Source of the DNA: CAZVAR01 sp964625225
Lineage (GTDB): Bacteria > Pseudomonadota > Alphaproteobacteria > JAJUGE01
Assembly: GCA_964625225.1 (NCBI GenBank)
Contig: CAZVAR010000118.1
Coordinates: forward strand, 1 to 11,938
Length of the DNA stretch: 11,938 nt
Direction: 5' to 3'
The translations under genes and the position numbers were made by a program. The notes below the pieces were generated by a model that worked only from the letters and a program-made list of their open reading frames with translations, searched no databases and was not told the origin of the DNA. Below, piece by piece: positions 5,570 through 11,938 of this stretch; the stretch's first letter is position 1, and each line of letters opens with the position of its first letter.

Positions 5570-5598
5570 ATGCTAGGCGCGGCGCCGGCCCCGGACAA
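5570..5598 (-). promoter_or_regulatory. Candidate sigma-70 promoter of the acyl-CoA dehydrogenase
   Basis: Minus-strand TTGTCC (5593-5598) and TAGCAT (5570-5575) with exactly 17 bases between them. Each box matches consensus at 4 of 6 positions. Transcription would start around 5563, inside the adjacent palindrome, and leave a leader of about 30 bases with the ribosome site. Confidence 0.5.
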
Positions 5599-5635
5599 GA
5601 GGGGCGGGCACCGCCGGACGGGAACGAGTCGACCC

Positions 5636-6982
5636 TCAGGCGGCGCGAACCGAGGTGAGGAAGTCGTCCACCACGTTTCGCAGCGCCTCGGCCTCGCGCG
5701 ACAGCGCGGCCACCACTTCGCCCATGCGGGCGGCGGAGTCCCCGGTGCCGGCCGCCGCCTCGGTCACGCCGACGATGTTGCCGGAGACTTCGCCGGTTCC
5801 CTGCGCCGCCTGCTGGATGCTGCGCGCGATCTCCTGCGTCGCCGCGTTCTGCTCCTCCACGGCGGCGGCGATCGTCGCGCCGATCTCGCTCATCTCGCCG
5901 ATGATGGTGCGGATCGCCTCGATCGCGCCGACGGTGTCGCCGGCGTCCTGCTGGGCGGCGGCGATCTGCGCGGCGATCTCCTCGGTCGCCTTGGCGGTCT
6001 GATTGGCGAGCGCCTTGACCTCCCCGGCGACCACGGCAAAGCCCTTGCCCGCCTCGCCGGCCCGCGCGGCCTCGATCGTCGCGTTAAGGGCGAGCAGATT
6101 GGTCTGTGCGGCGATGTCGCCGATCAGCTTCACCACCTCGCCGATCTTCCGGGCTGAATCCGAGAGGTTGCGGACCGTGGAGTCGGCGCCGCCCGCCTCG
6201 GCGACCGCGCGGGCAGCGATGTCGGCCGACTGCGCGACCTGTCGGCCGATCTCGGCAATCGAACCGGACAGCTGCTCGGCGGCCGACGCGACATTGCCCG
6301 CGTTCGCCGATGCCTGGTCGGCCGCAGCAGCGACGGCGCAGGCCTTGGCGCTACTGTCGGCCGCGTGCGCGGCGACGGTCCGGGACACGGCTTCCACCTC
6401 CGACGAGGCCGCGGACAGGCCGGCGACGACCTTGCCGATGCTCTCCTCGAACGTCACGATCAGCTCCTCGACGCGGCTGCGTCGTTGGTCGCGTTCGGAG
6501 GTTGCCGCACCGATGTTATAGGCGGAGATCGCCAGGTCCATGTCGAGGAACAAGGCGCTCTGGACCGCCCGGAGCGTGGCCGCGAGCCGGCGCGGGCTCC
6601 AGCGATGAGTCTGTATCGCCAGAGCCGTGATGCGATCCAGGACCAGGCGGTAGCCGCCTATGTACCAGCGCGGTTCCAGCCCGATGCGGCAATGCGCCTC
6701 GCCGATGGCCCGTGCCTGCTGCATGTAGGCCTCGTCGAAGCGGGCCGCGAACAGGGCCTGCCAGTGCGATTTCTGGGCGTGCTTCAGTCCGGCGACGCGC
6801 GCCGACCCGCCCAACAGTTCGGCAAGGTGCGGCACCGCAAGGACATGGCGGTAGAAGTCCTCCAGAATCCCGTCCATCCGCGGCTCCAGGACGGTCCAGA
6901 AGCGCCGCAACGCGGATCGCGATTCGTCATCGAATTCGAGAAAGCGCAAGCGGTTGCCGCAGTCGAAATCGTAGCTGCCCAT
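5636..6982 (-). CDS. Soluble globin-coupled methyl-accepting chemotaxis protein (HemAT-like)
   Basis: A 448-residue signal transducer without membrane segments. Residues 1 to about 165 form a protoglobin sensor domain: FYRHVLAVPHL near 43-53, KSHWQALFAARFDEAYM at 71-87, and GEAHCRIGLEPRWYIGGY at 94-111, whose His97 matches the proximal heme ligand of HemAT. Residues 180-448 are an MCP coiled coil rich in Ala and Glu, with the conserved CheA/CheW-contact hairpin around 288-330 (LLALNATIEAARAGEAGKGF, then AVVAGEVKALANQT). Such proteins bind oxygen through heme and steer aerotaxis, acting in the cytoplasm. No che genes lie in the window, so it must signal to a distant cluster. ATG 6982 follows GAGGGAA about 13 bases upstream, a rather long spacing. 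It lies upstream of the acyl-CoA dehydrogenase but is separated by that gene's own promoter. Confidence 0.92.
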   Translation of the reverse strand: MGSYDFDCGNRLRFLEFDDESRSALRRFWTVLEPRMDGILEDFYRHVLAVPHLAELLGGSARVAGLKHAQKSHWQALFAARFDEAYMQQARAIGEAHCRIGLEPRWYIGGYRLVLDRITALAIQTHRWSPRRLAATLRAVQSALFLDMDLAISAYNIGAATSERDQRRSRVEELIVTFEESIGKVVAGLSAASSEVEAVSRTVAAHAADSSAKACAVAAAADQASANAGNVASAAEQLSGSIAEIGRQVAQSADIAARAVAEAGGADSTVRNLSDSARKIGEVVKLIGDIAAQTNLLALNATIEAARAGEAGKGFAVVAGEVKALANQTAKATEEIAAQIAAAQQDAGDTVGAIEAIRTIIGEMSEIGATIAAAVEEQNAATQEIARSIQQAAQGTGEVSGNIVGVTEAAAGTGDSAARMGEVVAALSREAEALRNVVDDFLTSVRAA

Positions 6983-7023
6983 TCTCGCCGGATTCCCTCA
7001 AAGTAGGACGACGTCACCGGAAG

Positions 7024-7038
7024 CATGCCGTCGGCATG
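7024..7038. promoter_or_regulatory. 15 bp perfect palindrome upstream of the globin-MCP gene
   Basis: CATGCCG-T-CGGCATG, 7 bp arms around one central base, 42 bases upstream of the MCP start codon in the divergent spacer. Size and position fit a transcription-factor site. I found no clear -35/-10 pair next to it, so function is a guess. Confidence 0.35.
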
Positions 7039-7278
7039 GATGCCGCCCTCAATCGCTTGCGGTTGGTGAAATCCAAGTAAAGGAAGCCCGAGGTCCTGCC
7101 GCTGCCGCGTCACCCGATCCGCCGTCGGATCCGAACGACCCGGACGTCGACATCGAGATAGGAAAACGAACTGTTTGCGCGGCGACGGCCGGGACAGAAC
7201 CGCCGCGGTCCCGAATGCGGCCGCCGTGATGGAGGCTTGTCAGGAGGGGCGATGCGCCGAATACTGCCGGGCATCGCA

Positions 7279-7318
7279 GCGGCCGTCACGGCCGCAAGGC
7301 CGCATGCAGGACGCCTGC
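7279..7318 (+). other. Two adjacent hairpins in the spacer ahead of the first MFS gene
   Basis: The 372-base spacer 6983-7354 separates the divergent MCP and MFS genes. Besides the palindrome near 7031 it contains two stem-loops: GCGGCCG-TCA-CGGCCGC (7279-7295) and GCAGG-ACG-CCTGC (7306-7318), the second ending 36 bases before the MFS ATG. There is also a strong Shine-Dalgarno, AGGAGGGG, at 7241-7248 followed by ATG 7252 that is out of frame with the transporter. I see no promoter I would defend and no RNA family I recognise. Confidence 0.3.
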
Positions 7319-7354
7319 GGCATCCGGCCCGCCTCACCGCAAGCCCCGCACTCA

Positions 7355-8572
7355 ATGGCCCATCAGGATCGTCTGCCGGTTGCGCCGCTGCTCGCAACGC
7401 TGCTCGTGCAGGCGCTCGCGATCATGACGAGCCTGGCGGTGCCGACGCTGGCGCCGGCGATCGCTGCGGATCTCGGCGTATCGCCGGCGCGGGTCGGCCT
7501 GTTCACCTCGCTGCTCTACGTCGCGGCGACTGCTGGGGCGATCCTCTGCCCCGGCTTCATCGCCCGTTTCGGCCCGATCCGGATGAGTCAGGTGCTGATG
7601 CTGTTCTGTGCCGCAGCGATGGCGATCGCCGCAACCGGCACGGTGGCAGCGCTGGCCGTCGCCGCGCTGGTGCTCGGCGTCGCCTATGCCCTGCCGATCC
7701 CGTCGGGGGCGCTGATCCTAGTCCGGGTGACGCCGCCGAGGCTGCACAATCTCGCCTTTTCGATCCGCCAGACCGGCGTGCCGATAGGGGGCATGGCAGT
7801 GGGGGCCCTGCTGCCGGCCACCGCGCTCGCGTTCGGCTGGCGGGCGGCGCTGCTGCTCCTCGCCATCCCGGTGCTGGCGCTCACGGTCGCGCTGGCGCCG
7901 CTGCGTCCGGCCCTGGACGCGGAGCGCCGGCCGGGCGCACGGCTGATCGCCGGCAACCCGCTGCGGCCGGTGCTGCTGCTATTCCGGTCGCCGGACCTGC
8001 GCTGGCTGGCGGTCGCCGCCTTCTTCTTTGCCGGGACCGAGCTCGCCTTCGCCGCCTTCCTGGTCACCTATCTCAACGGCGCGGTCGGCTTCGACCTGAT
8101 CGCCGCCGGGCTCGCGCTTTCGGTTTTCCAGGTCGGCGGCTTCTCCGGGCGGCTCGCGCTCGGCGCGGCGGCCGACCGGGTGCAGCGGCGGCGCCTGCTC
8201 CTCGGCGGGGTCGGGTTAGGCATGGCGGCCGCCGCCGCGGTGGCCGGCCTCTTTACGGCATCCTGGCCGCGGCCGCTGGTGCTGGCCGTCGCGCTGGCCG
8301 CCGGCTTCACCTCGGGCGGCTGGACCGGCGTCGGTATCGCCGAGGTCGCCCGGTCGTCGGGGCCGACCGATGCGGTGGCCGCGACCGGCGCGCTAAGCAT
8401 GTTGATGTTTCTCGGCGTGATCGCCTGGCCGACCCTGTTCAGCCTGCTGGTGGACTGGTCGGGTGGCTATACGCTCCCCTATGCCGCCGTGGCGGCGGGG
8501 GCGACGTTCGCGGCGCTGCTGCTGCTCGTCTCTCCCGGCCGTGCACCGGATTCGCTGGAGGTTCGCTCGTGA
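7355..8572 (+). CDS. MFS transporter, first of a tandem paralogous pair
   Basis: A 405-residue major facilitator with about 12 hydrophobic segments in two halves. Family-like features include the loop with GFIARFGPIRMSQ (67-79) after helix 2 and FSIRQTGVPIGG at 135-146 in the fourth or fifth helix region. ATG 7355 is chosen because the next gene's protein begins at the same register (RLPVAPLLATLLVQ against REVPVVALAATLAVQ). Upstream in-frame ATGs would add a Cys/Arg-rich, non-hydrophobic stretch. The ribosome site at 7355 is poor, so the true start is not certain. It probably exports or imports a small organic solute; the substrate is unknown. It is co-transcribed with the paralogue that overlaps its stop codon and the crotonase beyond. 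Confidence 0.88.
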   Translation: MAHQDRLPVAPLLATLLVQALAIMTSLAVPTLAPAIAADLGVSPARVGLFTSLLYVAATAGAILCPGFIARFGPIRMSQVLMLFCAAAMAIAATGTVAALAVAALVLGVAYALPIPSGALILVRVTPPRLHNLAFSIRQTGVPIGGMAVGALLPATALAFGWRAALLLLAIPVLALTVALAPLRPALDAERRPGARLIAGNPLRPVLLLFRSPDLRWLAVAAFFFAGTELAFAAFLVTYLNGAVGFDLIAAGLALSVFQVGGFSGRLALGAAADRVQRRRLLLGGVGLGMAAAAAVAGLFTASWPRPLVLAVALAAGFTSGGWTGVGIAEVARSSGPTDAVAATGALSMLMFLGVIAWPTLFSLLVDWSGGYTLPYAAVAAGATFAALLLLVSPGRAPDSLEVRS

Positions 8573-9768
8573 GGGAGGTACCGGTCGTCGCGCTGGCCGC
8601 GACGCTCGCCGTGCAGACGCTCTGCACGATGGCCGCCTATTCGATGTCGGTGGCGGCGCCGGAGGTGGCAGCCGAACTCGGCATCCCAGGGGCGACGATC
8701 GGCCTCTACACCTCGATCGTCTATGGCGTGGGCATGGCATCGGCCGTGTTCAGCCCCGGCTTCATCCATCGCTACGGCGCGATCCGGGTCAGCCAGTACT
8801 GTCTCCTGACGGCGATCGCGGGACTCGTGGTCGCGGCGCTGGGAGGCACGGTGGCGCTGGTCGCCTCGAGCGCGGTCGCCATCGGACTAGGGTACGGCGC
8901 CACCGCACCGTCGAGCTCGCATCTGCTCGCCAAGCGCACCCCGCCCCATATGGTCAATCTGGTGTTCTCGATCCGCCAGACCGGGGTGCCGCTGGGCGGC
9001 GTCTGCGCGGGGCTGGCCGTGCCGCCGCTGCTGCTCGCGGTCGGCTGGCGCGGCGCCCTGCTGGTCGAGATCGTGCCGTGTCTGGCGCTCCTGCTTCTGC
9101 TGCTGCTCCTGCGGCGCGAGTTCGACGCCGACCGCGACCCGGCGCGCCCACTGTTCCGCGAGGGGGCATTCCGGCCGCTTCGGCTGATCCTGGAGGATGC
9201 CGCGCTGCGCCGGCTATCGATCATTTCGTTCGTCTATTCCGGGGCGCAGCTCTGCTTCATGGCGTTCATGGTGGTCTACCTGACCGGCCGGGTCGGGCTC
9301 GACATCGTCTGGGCCGGACGGGCGCTGGCGGTCTATCAGGTGTCCGGTGTGCTGTCCCGCGTGCTCTGGGGCTGGCTCGCCGACCGCTGGGTCCCGCCGA
9401 AGCTGCTGCTGGGGGGATTGGGGCTGCTGGCGGCGCTCGCAGCCGTGCTGACGGCGGCCTTCGCGCCCGGCTGGCCGGTTGCGGCGATCCTTGCCGTCTG
9501 CGTGCTCGCCGGCGCCACCGCCAGCGGCTTCACCGGGGTCGCCTATGCCGAGTATGCCCGGCTGGCGGGGCCGGGCCGCACCGCGGACGCGACCGGGGCA
9601 GGGGCCTTCGCCATGTTCTTCGGGGTGATGCTGTTGCCGTCGCTGTTCAGCCTCGCGATCGCGCTGACCGGCAGCTATGCGACGGCGTTCGAGGCGGTCG
9701 CCGTCGCTTCGGGCGCCAGCGGACTCTTGTTGTTGCTGTCGCGCGACCGGCCGGCGCCGGTAAAGTGA
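8569..9768 (+). CDS. MFS transporter, second of a tandem paralogous pair
   Basis: A 399-residue major facilitator starting at GTG 8569, which overlaps the TGA of the first transporter (GTGA). GGAGG at 8557-8561 is 7 bases upstream, an ideal ribosome site. It parallels the first protein throughout: SPGFIHRYGAIRVSQ (62-76) against PGFIARFGPIRMSQ, FSIRQTGVPLGG (133-144) against FSIRQTGVPIGG, then VGWRGALL against FGWRAALL. The two are diverged duplicates rather than recent copies. Around 12 membrane segments are expected. The short space to the crotonase gene (31 bases) suggests one operon and a CoA-ester or carboxylate theme, which is an inference from neighbours only. Confidence 0.92.
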   Translation: MREVPVVALAATLAVQTLCTMAAYSMSVAAPEVAAELGIPGATIGLYTSIVYGVGMASAVFSPGFIHRYGAIRVSQYCLLTAIAGLVVAALGGTVALVASSAVAIGLGYGATAPSSSHLLAKRTPPHMVNLVFSIRQTGVPLGGVCAGLAVPPLLLAVGWRGALLVEIVPCLALLLLLLLLRREFDADRDPARPLFREGAFRPLRLILEDAALRRLSIISFVYSGAQLCFMAFMVVYLTGRVGLDIVWAGRALAVYQVSGVLSRVLWGWLADRWVPPKLLLGGLGLLAALAAVLTAAFAPGWPVAAILAVCVLAGATASGFTGVAYAEYARLAGPGRTADATGAGAFAMFFGVMLLPSLFSLAIALTGSYATAFEAVAVASGASGLLLLLSRDRPAPVK

Positions 9769-9799
9769 GCGGCGGCAACGAAAGGACGGAACCCGAAGG

Positions 9800-10600
9800 A
9801 TGACCGACTGGCAATTCGTCGAGATCGAGCGCCGCGACCGCGTCGCGATCGTCCGCTTCGACCGCGGTGACGGGCTGAACCCACTGTCGCTGGAGCTGAT
9901 CCGCGAACTGACCGCGGCGGCGCACGGCTTCGCGGAGGATCTGGAGACGACCGCGATCGTGCTGGTGGGCGCCGGCCGCAGCTTCTCCGCCGGACGCGAT
10001 CTGCGCGACCCCGAGACCCCCGCCCGCGCGACCAAGCCGATGCTGGAGCGGCGGCGCCTCGCCGGCGCCGGCGCGCGGCTGTGCCGGGCATGGGAGGAGC
10101 TGGAACAGTTCACGGTCGCCGCGATCGAGGGCTTCGCCATCGGCGGCGGGCTCGCGCTCGCGCTCGCCTGCGACCTTCGGGTGATGGGGCAGGGGGCGCA
10201 TATCCGCGCGCCCGAGATCGGCCTCGGCCTGAGCATGAGCTGGGGCAGCATTCCGCGGCTGGTCGGGCTGGTCGGCCTGGCGCGCGCGAAGCAGATCCTG
10301 CTGCTGGCGAACGACCGCGTCTCCGCGGCCGATGCCCTGGCCTGGGGCCTCGTTCAGGAGGTCACACCCGACGGCGGCGCGCTCGACCGCGCCGTCGCCC
10401 TGGCCGAGAAGGTCGCCGCCATGCCGCCGGTCACGGTGCGGATGACCAAGACCACCGTGAACGCCGTCGCCCACGCCCTCAGCGCGGCGGTGATCCACAT
10501 GGACACCGACCAGGTCATGCTGACCGAGACGACGCGCGACTTCGCCGAAGGGGTCGCGGCATTCAAGGAGCGCCGCAAGCCCCGCTTCACGGGCGCCTGA
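9800..10600 (+). CDS. Enoyl-CoA hydratase/isomerase (crotonase) family protein
   Basis: A 266-residue crotonase-fold protein acting on acyl-CoA thioesters. The oxyanion-hole segments are GRSFSAGRDL (59-68) and AIEGFAIGGGLALALACD (108-125). The second acidic catalytic position is kept as Glu139 in RAPEIGLG, matching Glu164 of rat enoyl-CoA hydratase. The first (rat Glu144, in GGGCEL) is Ala119 here (GGGLAL), so a classical hydratase mechanism is unlikely; an isomerase, hydrolase or other crotonase activity is more plausible. The C-terminal helical region (TKTTVNAVAHAL and RDFAEGVAAFKERRKPRF) is normal, and the length is typical. ATG 9800 has GAAGG directly upstream. It follows the MFS pair after 31 bases. 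Confidence 0.92.
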   Translation: MTDWQFVEIERRDRVAIVRFDRGDGLNPLSLELIRELTAAAHGFAEDLETTAIVLVGAGRSFSAGRDLRDPETPARATKPMLERRRLAGAGARLCRAWEELEQFTVAAIEGFAIGGGLALALACDLRVMGQGAHIRAPEIGLGLSMSWGSIPRLVGLVGLARAKQILLLANDRVSAADALAWGLVQEVTPDGGALDRAVALAEKVAAMPPVTVRMTKTTVNAVAHALSAAVIHMDTDQVMLTETTRDFAEGVAAFKERRKPRFTGA

Positions 10601-10664
10601 GCGGCGTCGACCCTGCGAGTCCGGCCGCCCGGGACCGAGAGGCGCGGTTGCCGGGGCCGTTGCC

Positions 10665-10683
10665 GGCCGGTAAGGTGCCGGCC
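10665..10683 (+). terminator. Weak stem-loop after the crotonase gene
   Basis: GGCCGG-TAAGGTG-CCGGCC, a 6 bp perfect stem, followed by CTCTTT. It lies between the crotonase stop and the cyclophilin ribosome site. It could attenuate or end the MFS-crotonase transcript. The T-run is short, so this is uncertain. Confidence 0.35.
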
Positions 10684-10713
10684 CTCTTTCGGCGTCAATC
10701 GGCGGAGCAGCGG

Positions 10714-11268
10714 ATGCGCGGAATTCTCGGGACCTTCATGGCAGCAATCGTGGGAGCAGCGATCATGTCGGCAGACGCAACGGCGGCGGGCGAGCCGGAG
10801 AACACGCTCTATCTCGAAGTGCCGACCGGTCGCGTGGTGATCGAGATGCGCCCCGATCTGGCGCCGAACCACGTCGCGCGGATCAAGGAACTGGCGCGGC
10901 AAGGGTTCTACGACGGCGTGCCGTTCCATCGCGTCATTGAGGGCTTCATGGCCCAGACCGGCGACCCGACCGGCACCGGCATGGGCGGCTCCGGCCAGAA
11001 GCTGGCGGCGGAATTCTCACGCGAGCCGCACGTCCGCGGCACCGTGTCGATGGCGCGGGCGAACGACCCGAACAGTGCGGACAGCCAGTTCTTCATCGTA
11101 TTCGCCCCGGCACCGTTCCTCGACGGCAAGTACACGGTCTGGGGCGAGGTGGTCGAAGGCATGGAGCATATCGACCGCATCAAGAAGGGCGACCCGAACC
11201 GCAACGGCGCGGTCCAGGATCCCGACCGCATCGTCAGCATGCGGGTCGCTGCCGACGTCAAGAACTAG
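10714..11268 (+). CDS. Exported peptidyl-prolyl cis-trans isomerase (cyclophilin)
   Basis: A 184-residue cyclophilin that speeds prolyl bond isomerisation during folding. The N-terminus (MRGILGTFMAAIVGAAIMSA then DATAAG) is a short signal peptide, with cleavage likely around residues 23-26, so the protein is probably periplasmic. The catalytic features are present: FHRVIEGFMAQTGD at 71-84 with Arg73 (Arg55 of human CypA), Phe78 and Gln81, and DSQFFIVF at 123-130. At the site of CypA Trp121 it has Phe135 (APFLDGKY), as in E. coli cyclophilins, so cyclosporin should bind poorly. ATG 10714 has GGAG 6 bases upstream. An upstream extension of the frame into the crotonase gene is not coding. BioY follows after 36 bases. 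Confidence 0.94.
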   Translation: MRGILGTFMAAIVGAAIMSADATAAGEPENTLYLEVPTGRVVIEMRPDLAPNHVARIKELARQGFYDGVPFHRVIEGFMAQTGDPTGTGMGGSGQKLAAEFSREPHVRGTVSMARANDPNSADSQFFIVFAPAPFLDGKYTVWGEVVEGMEHIDRIKKGDPNRNGAVQDPDRIVSMRVAADVKN

Positions 11269-11304
11269 CCGGCATTGCCGGTTCAGCACGGAGGGAGAAC
11301 GAGC

Positions 11305-11871
11305 ATGACTTCATTCACGGCCCTCGCGGTCGAACGGGCGCGGCTGCGCGTCCTGCCGCGGCAGGTCGGTCTGGTCGTGGCCGGCGTCGCCATCGTCACG
11401 GCCTCGGCGCAGATTAACGTCCCGATGTATCCCGTCCCGATGACCCTGCAGACGCTCGCGGTGCTGACTCTGGCAGCACTCGGCGGCTGGCGCTACGGGG
11501 CGACGGTCTGTGCGGCCTACATGGCGGCGGGCATCGTCGGGCTGCCGGTGTTTGCGCAGGGCGTGGCGGCACCGGGCGTCGCCTTCCTCGCACTGAAAAC
11601 CGGCGGCTACATCGTCGGCTTCGTCGCCGCGGCGGCGCTGGCCGGGCAGCTGGCGCGGCGCGCCCGGGGCAAGCTGCCTGCGCTGTTCGGGATCATGATG
11701 CTCGGGCACGCCGTCATCTTCGCGTTCGGCGTGCCGTGGCTGGCGGCATTCGTCGGCTGGCAGGCCGCGGTCACGTTCGGCCTCGTGCCCTTCCTGTGGG
11801 GCAGCCTCGTAAAGAGCGCCTTGGGGGCCTGCCTCGTGGTCGCCGGCAACCGCCTCGCCCGGCGCGGCTGA
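11305..11871 (+). CDS. bioY: Biotin transporter BioY (ECF S component)
   Basis: A 188-residue membrane protein, the substrate-binding S component for biotin uptake. Family features: VPMTLQTLAVLTLAALGG at 44-61, AAYMAAGIVGLPVFAQG at 70-86, LKTGGYIVGFVAAA at 97-110, and near the C-terminus WGSLVKSALGA (165-175) with the conserved Lys170. Six hydrophobic segments are visible. ATG 11305 is chosen over an earlier in-frame ATG at 11275 because GGAGGGAGA at 11290-11298 sits 6 bases upstream. In Rhizobium and Rhodobacter relatives BioY works with BioM (ATPase) and BioN. Neither is seen here: a stem-loop follows directly and the window then ends, so BioY may act alone or use distant partners. Confidence 0.94.
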   Translation: MTSFTALAVERARLRVLPRQVGLVVAGVAIVTASAQINVPMYPVPMTLQTLAVLTLAALGGWRYGATVCAAYMAAGIVGLPVFAQGVAAPGVAFLALKTGGYIVGFVAAAALAGQLARRARGKLPALFGIMMLGHAVIFAFGVPWLAAFVGWQAAVTFGLVPFLWGSLVKSALGACLVVAGNRLARRG

Positions 11872-11911
11872 CCGAAGCCGGGGAGACCGTCCGCCCCTCG
11901 TCCTTCGGAAC

Positions 11912-11935
11912 CGTCCCGCGCCTCGGCGCGGGACG
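11912..11935 (+). terminator. Strong stem-loop terminator after bioY
   Basis: CGTCCCGCGC-CTCG-GCGCGGGACG, a perfect 10 bp GC-rich stem with a 4-base loop, 41 bases after the bioY stop codon. Only ATT follows before the window ends, so the length of the T-run cannot be judged. Confidence 0.75.
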
Positions 11936-11938
11936 ATT

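Noticed and set aside
6784..7113. A 109-codon minus-strand frame overlapping the start of the globin-MCP gene
   Set aside because: The 3' half is out of frame with a clearly conserved globin domain, and there is no supporting ribosome site or homology.
7237..9768. An uninterrupted plus-strand frame of 843 codons covering both transporter genes
   Set aside because: Its first half is a GC-rich shadow of the first MFS gene with no membrane character; only the part from GTG 8569 is a real protein. A fusion is not supported.
9214..10498. Long minus-strand frames opposite the second MFS and crotonase genes
   Set aside because: They are antisense shadows without domain features or ribosome sites, and the sense strand encodes well-recognised proteins.

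Overview
The window is GC-rich and densely coded. Gene starts mostly carry Shine-Dalgarno sites, several neighbouring genes overlap by a few bases, and the content is typical of Gram-negative proteobacteria: an NADP-type malic enzyme, a heptose-phosphatase homologue, a SpmA/SpmB fusion, a soluble globin-coupled chemotaxis protein, a Tat-exported intradiol dioxygenase and BioY. I infer an alphaproteobacterium, possibly Rhodospirillales-like. That assignment rests on gene content and composition, not on a marker gene. A run of ten N at 659-668 shows this is a draft assembly. I see no rRNA, tRNA, CRISPR array, insertion sequence or phage gene.

Left part (1-2720, minus strand): the N-terminus of a malic enzyme leaves the window at base 1. 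Upstream of it lies a GmhB-like HAD phosphatase whose reading frame is broken only by the N-run, then a possible 30-codon ORF, then a SpmA/SpmB fusion membrane protein. The SpmAB gene starts at a GTG with no Shine-Dalgarno site. In front of it is a G-rich tandem repeat of about 10 bp (30 bp higher order). A 56-codon Pro/His-rich ORF runs through the repeat and stops on the SpmAB start codon. This is the most unusual structure in the window.

Middle (2825-6982): a small plus-strand gene encodes a stand-alone nitrile-hydratase beta N-terminal-like domain. It converges on a minus-strand series reading globin-MCP, acyl-CoA dehydrogenase, Tat-exported intradiol dioxygenase, VanZ-like membrane protein. 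The last two overlap. The acyl-CoA dehydrogenase has its own recognisable promoter with a 20 bp palindrome over the expected transcription start, which looks like a repressor operator.

Right part (6983-11938, plus strand): after a 372-base divergent spacer come two tandem paralogous MFS transporters overlapping by 4 bases, a crotonase-fold protein lacking one of the two classical hydratase glutamates, an exported cyclophilin, and the biotin transporter component BioY. The window ends in a strong stem-loop. The MFS pair and the crotonase (31-base gap) look like one operon, possibly taking up and processing a carboxylic-acid substrate. The cyclophilin and BioY have good ribosome binding sites of their own and may form a second unit.
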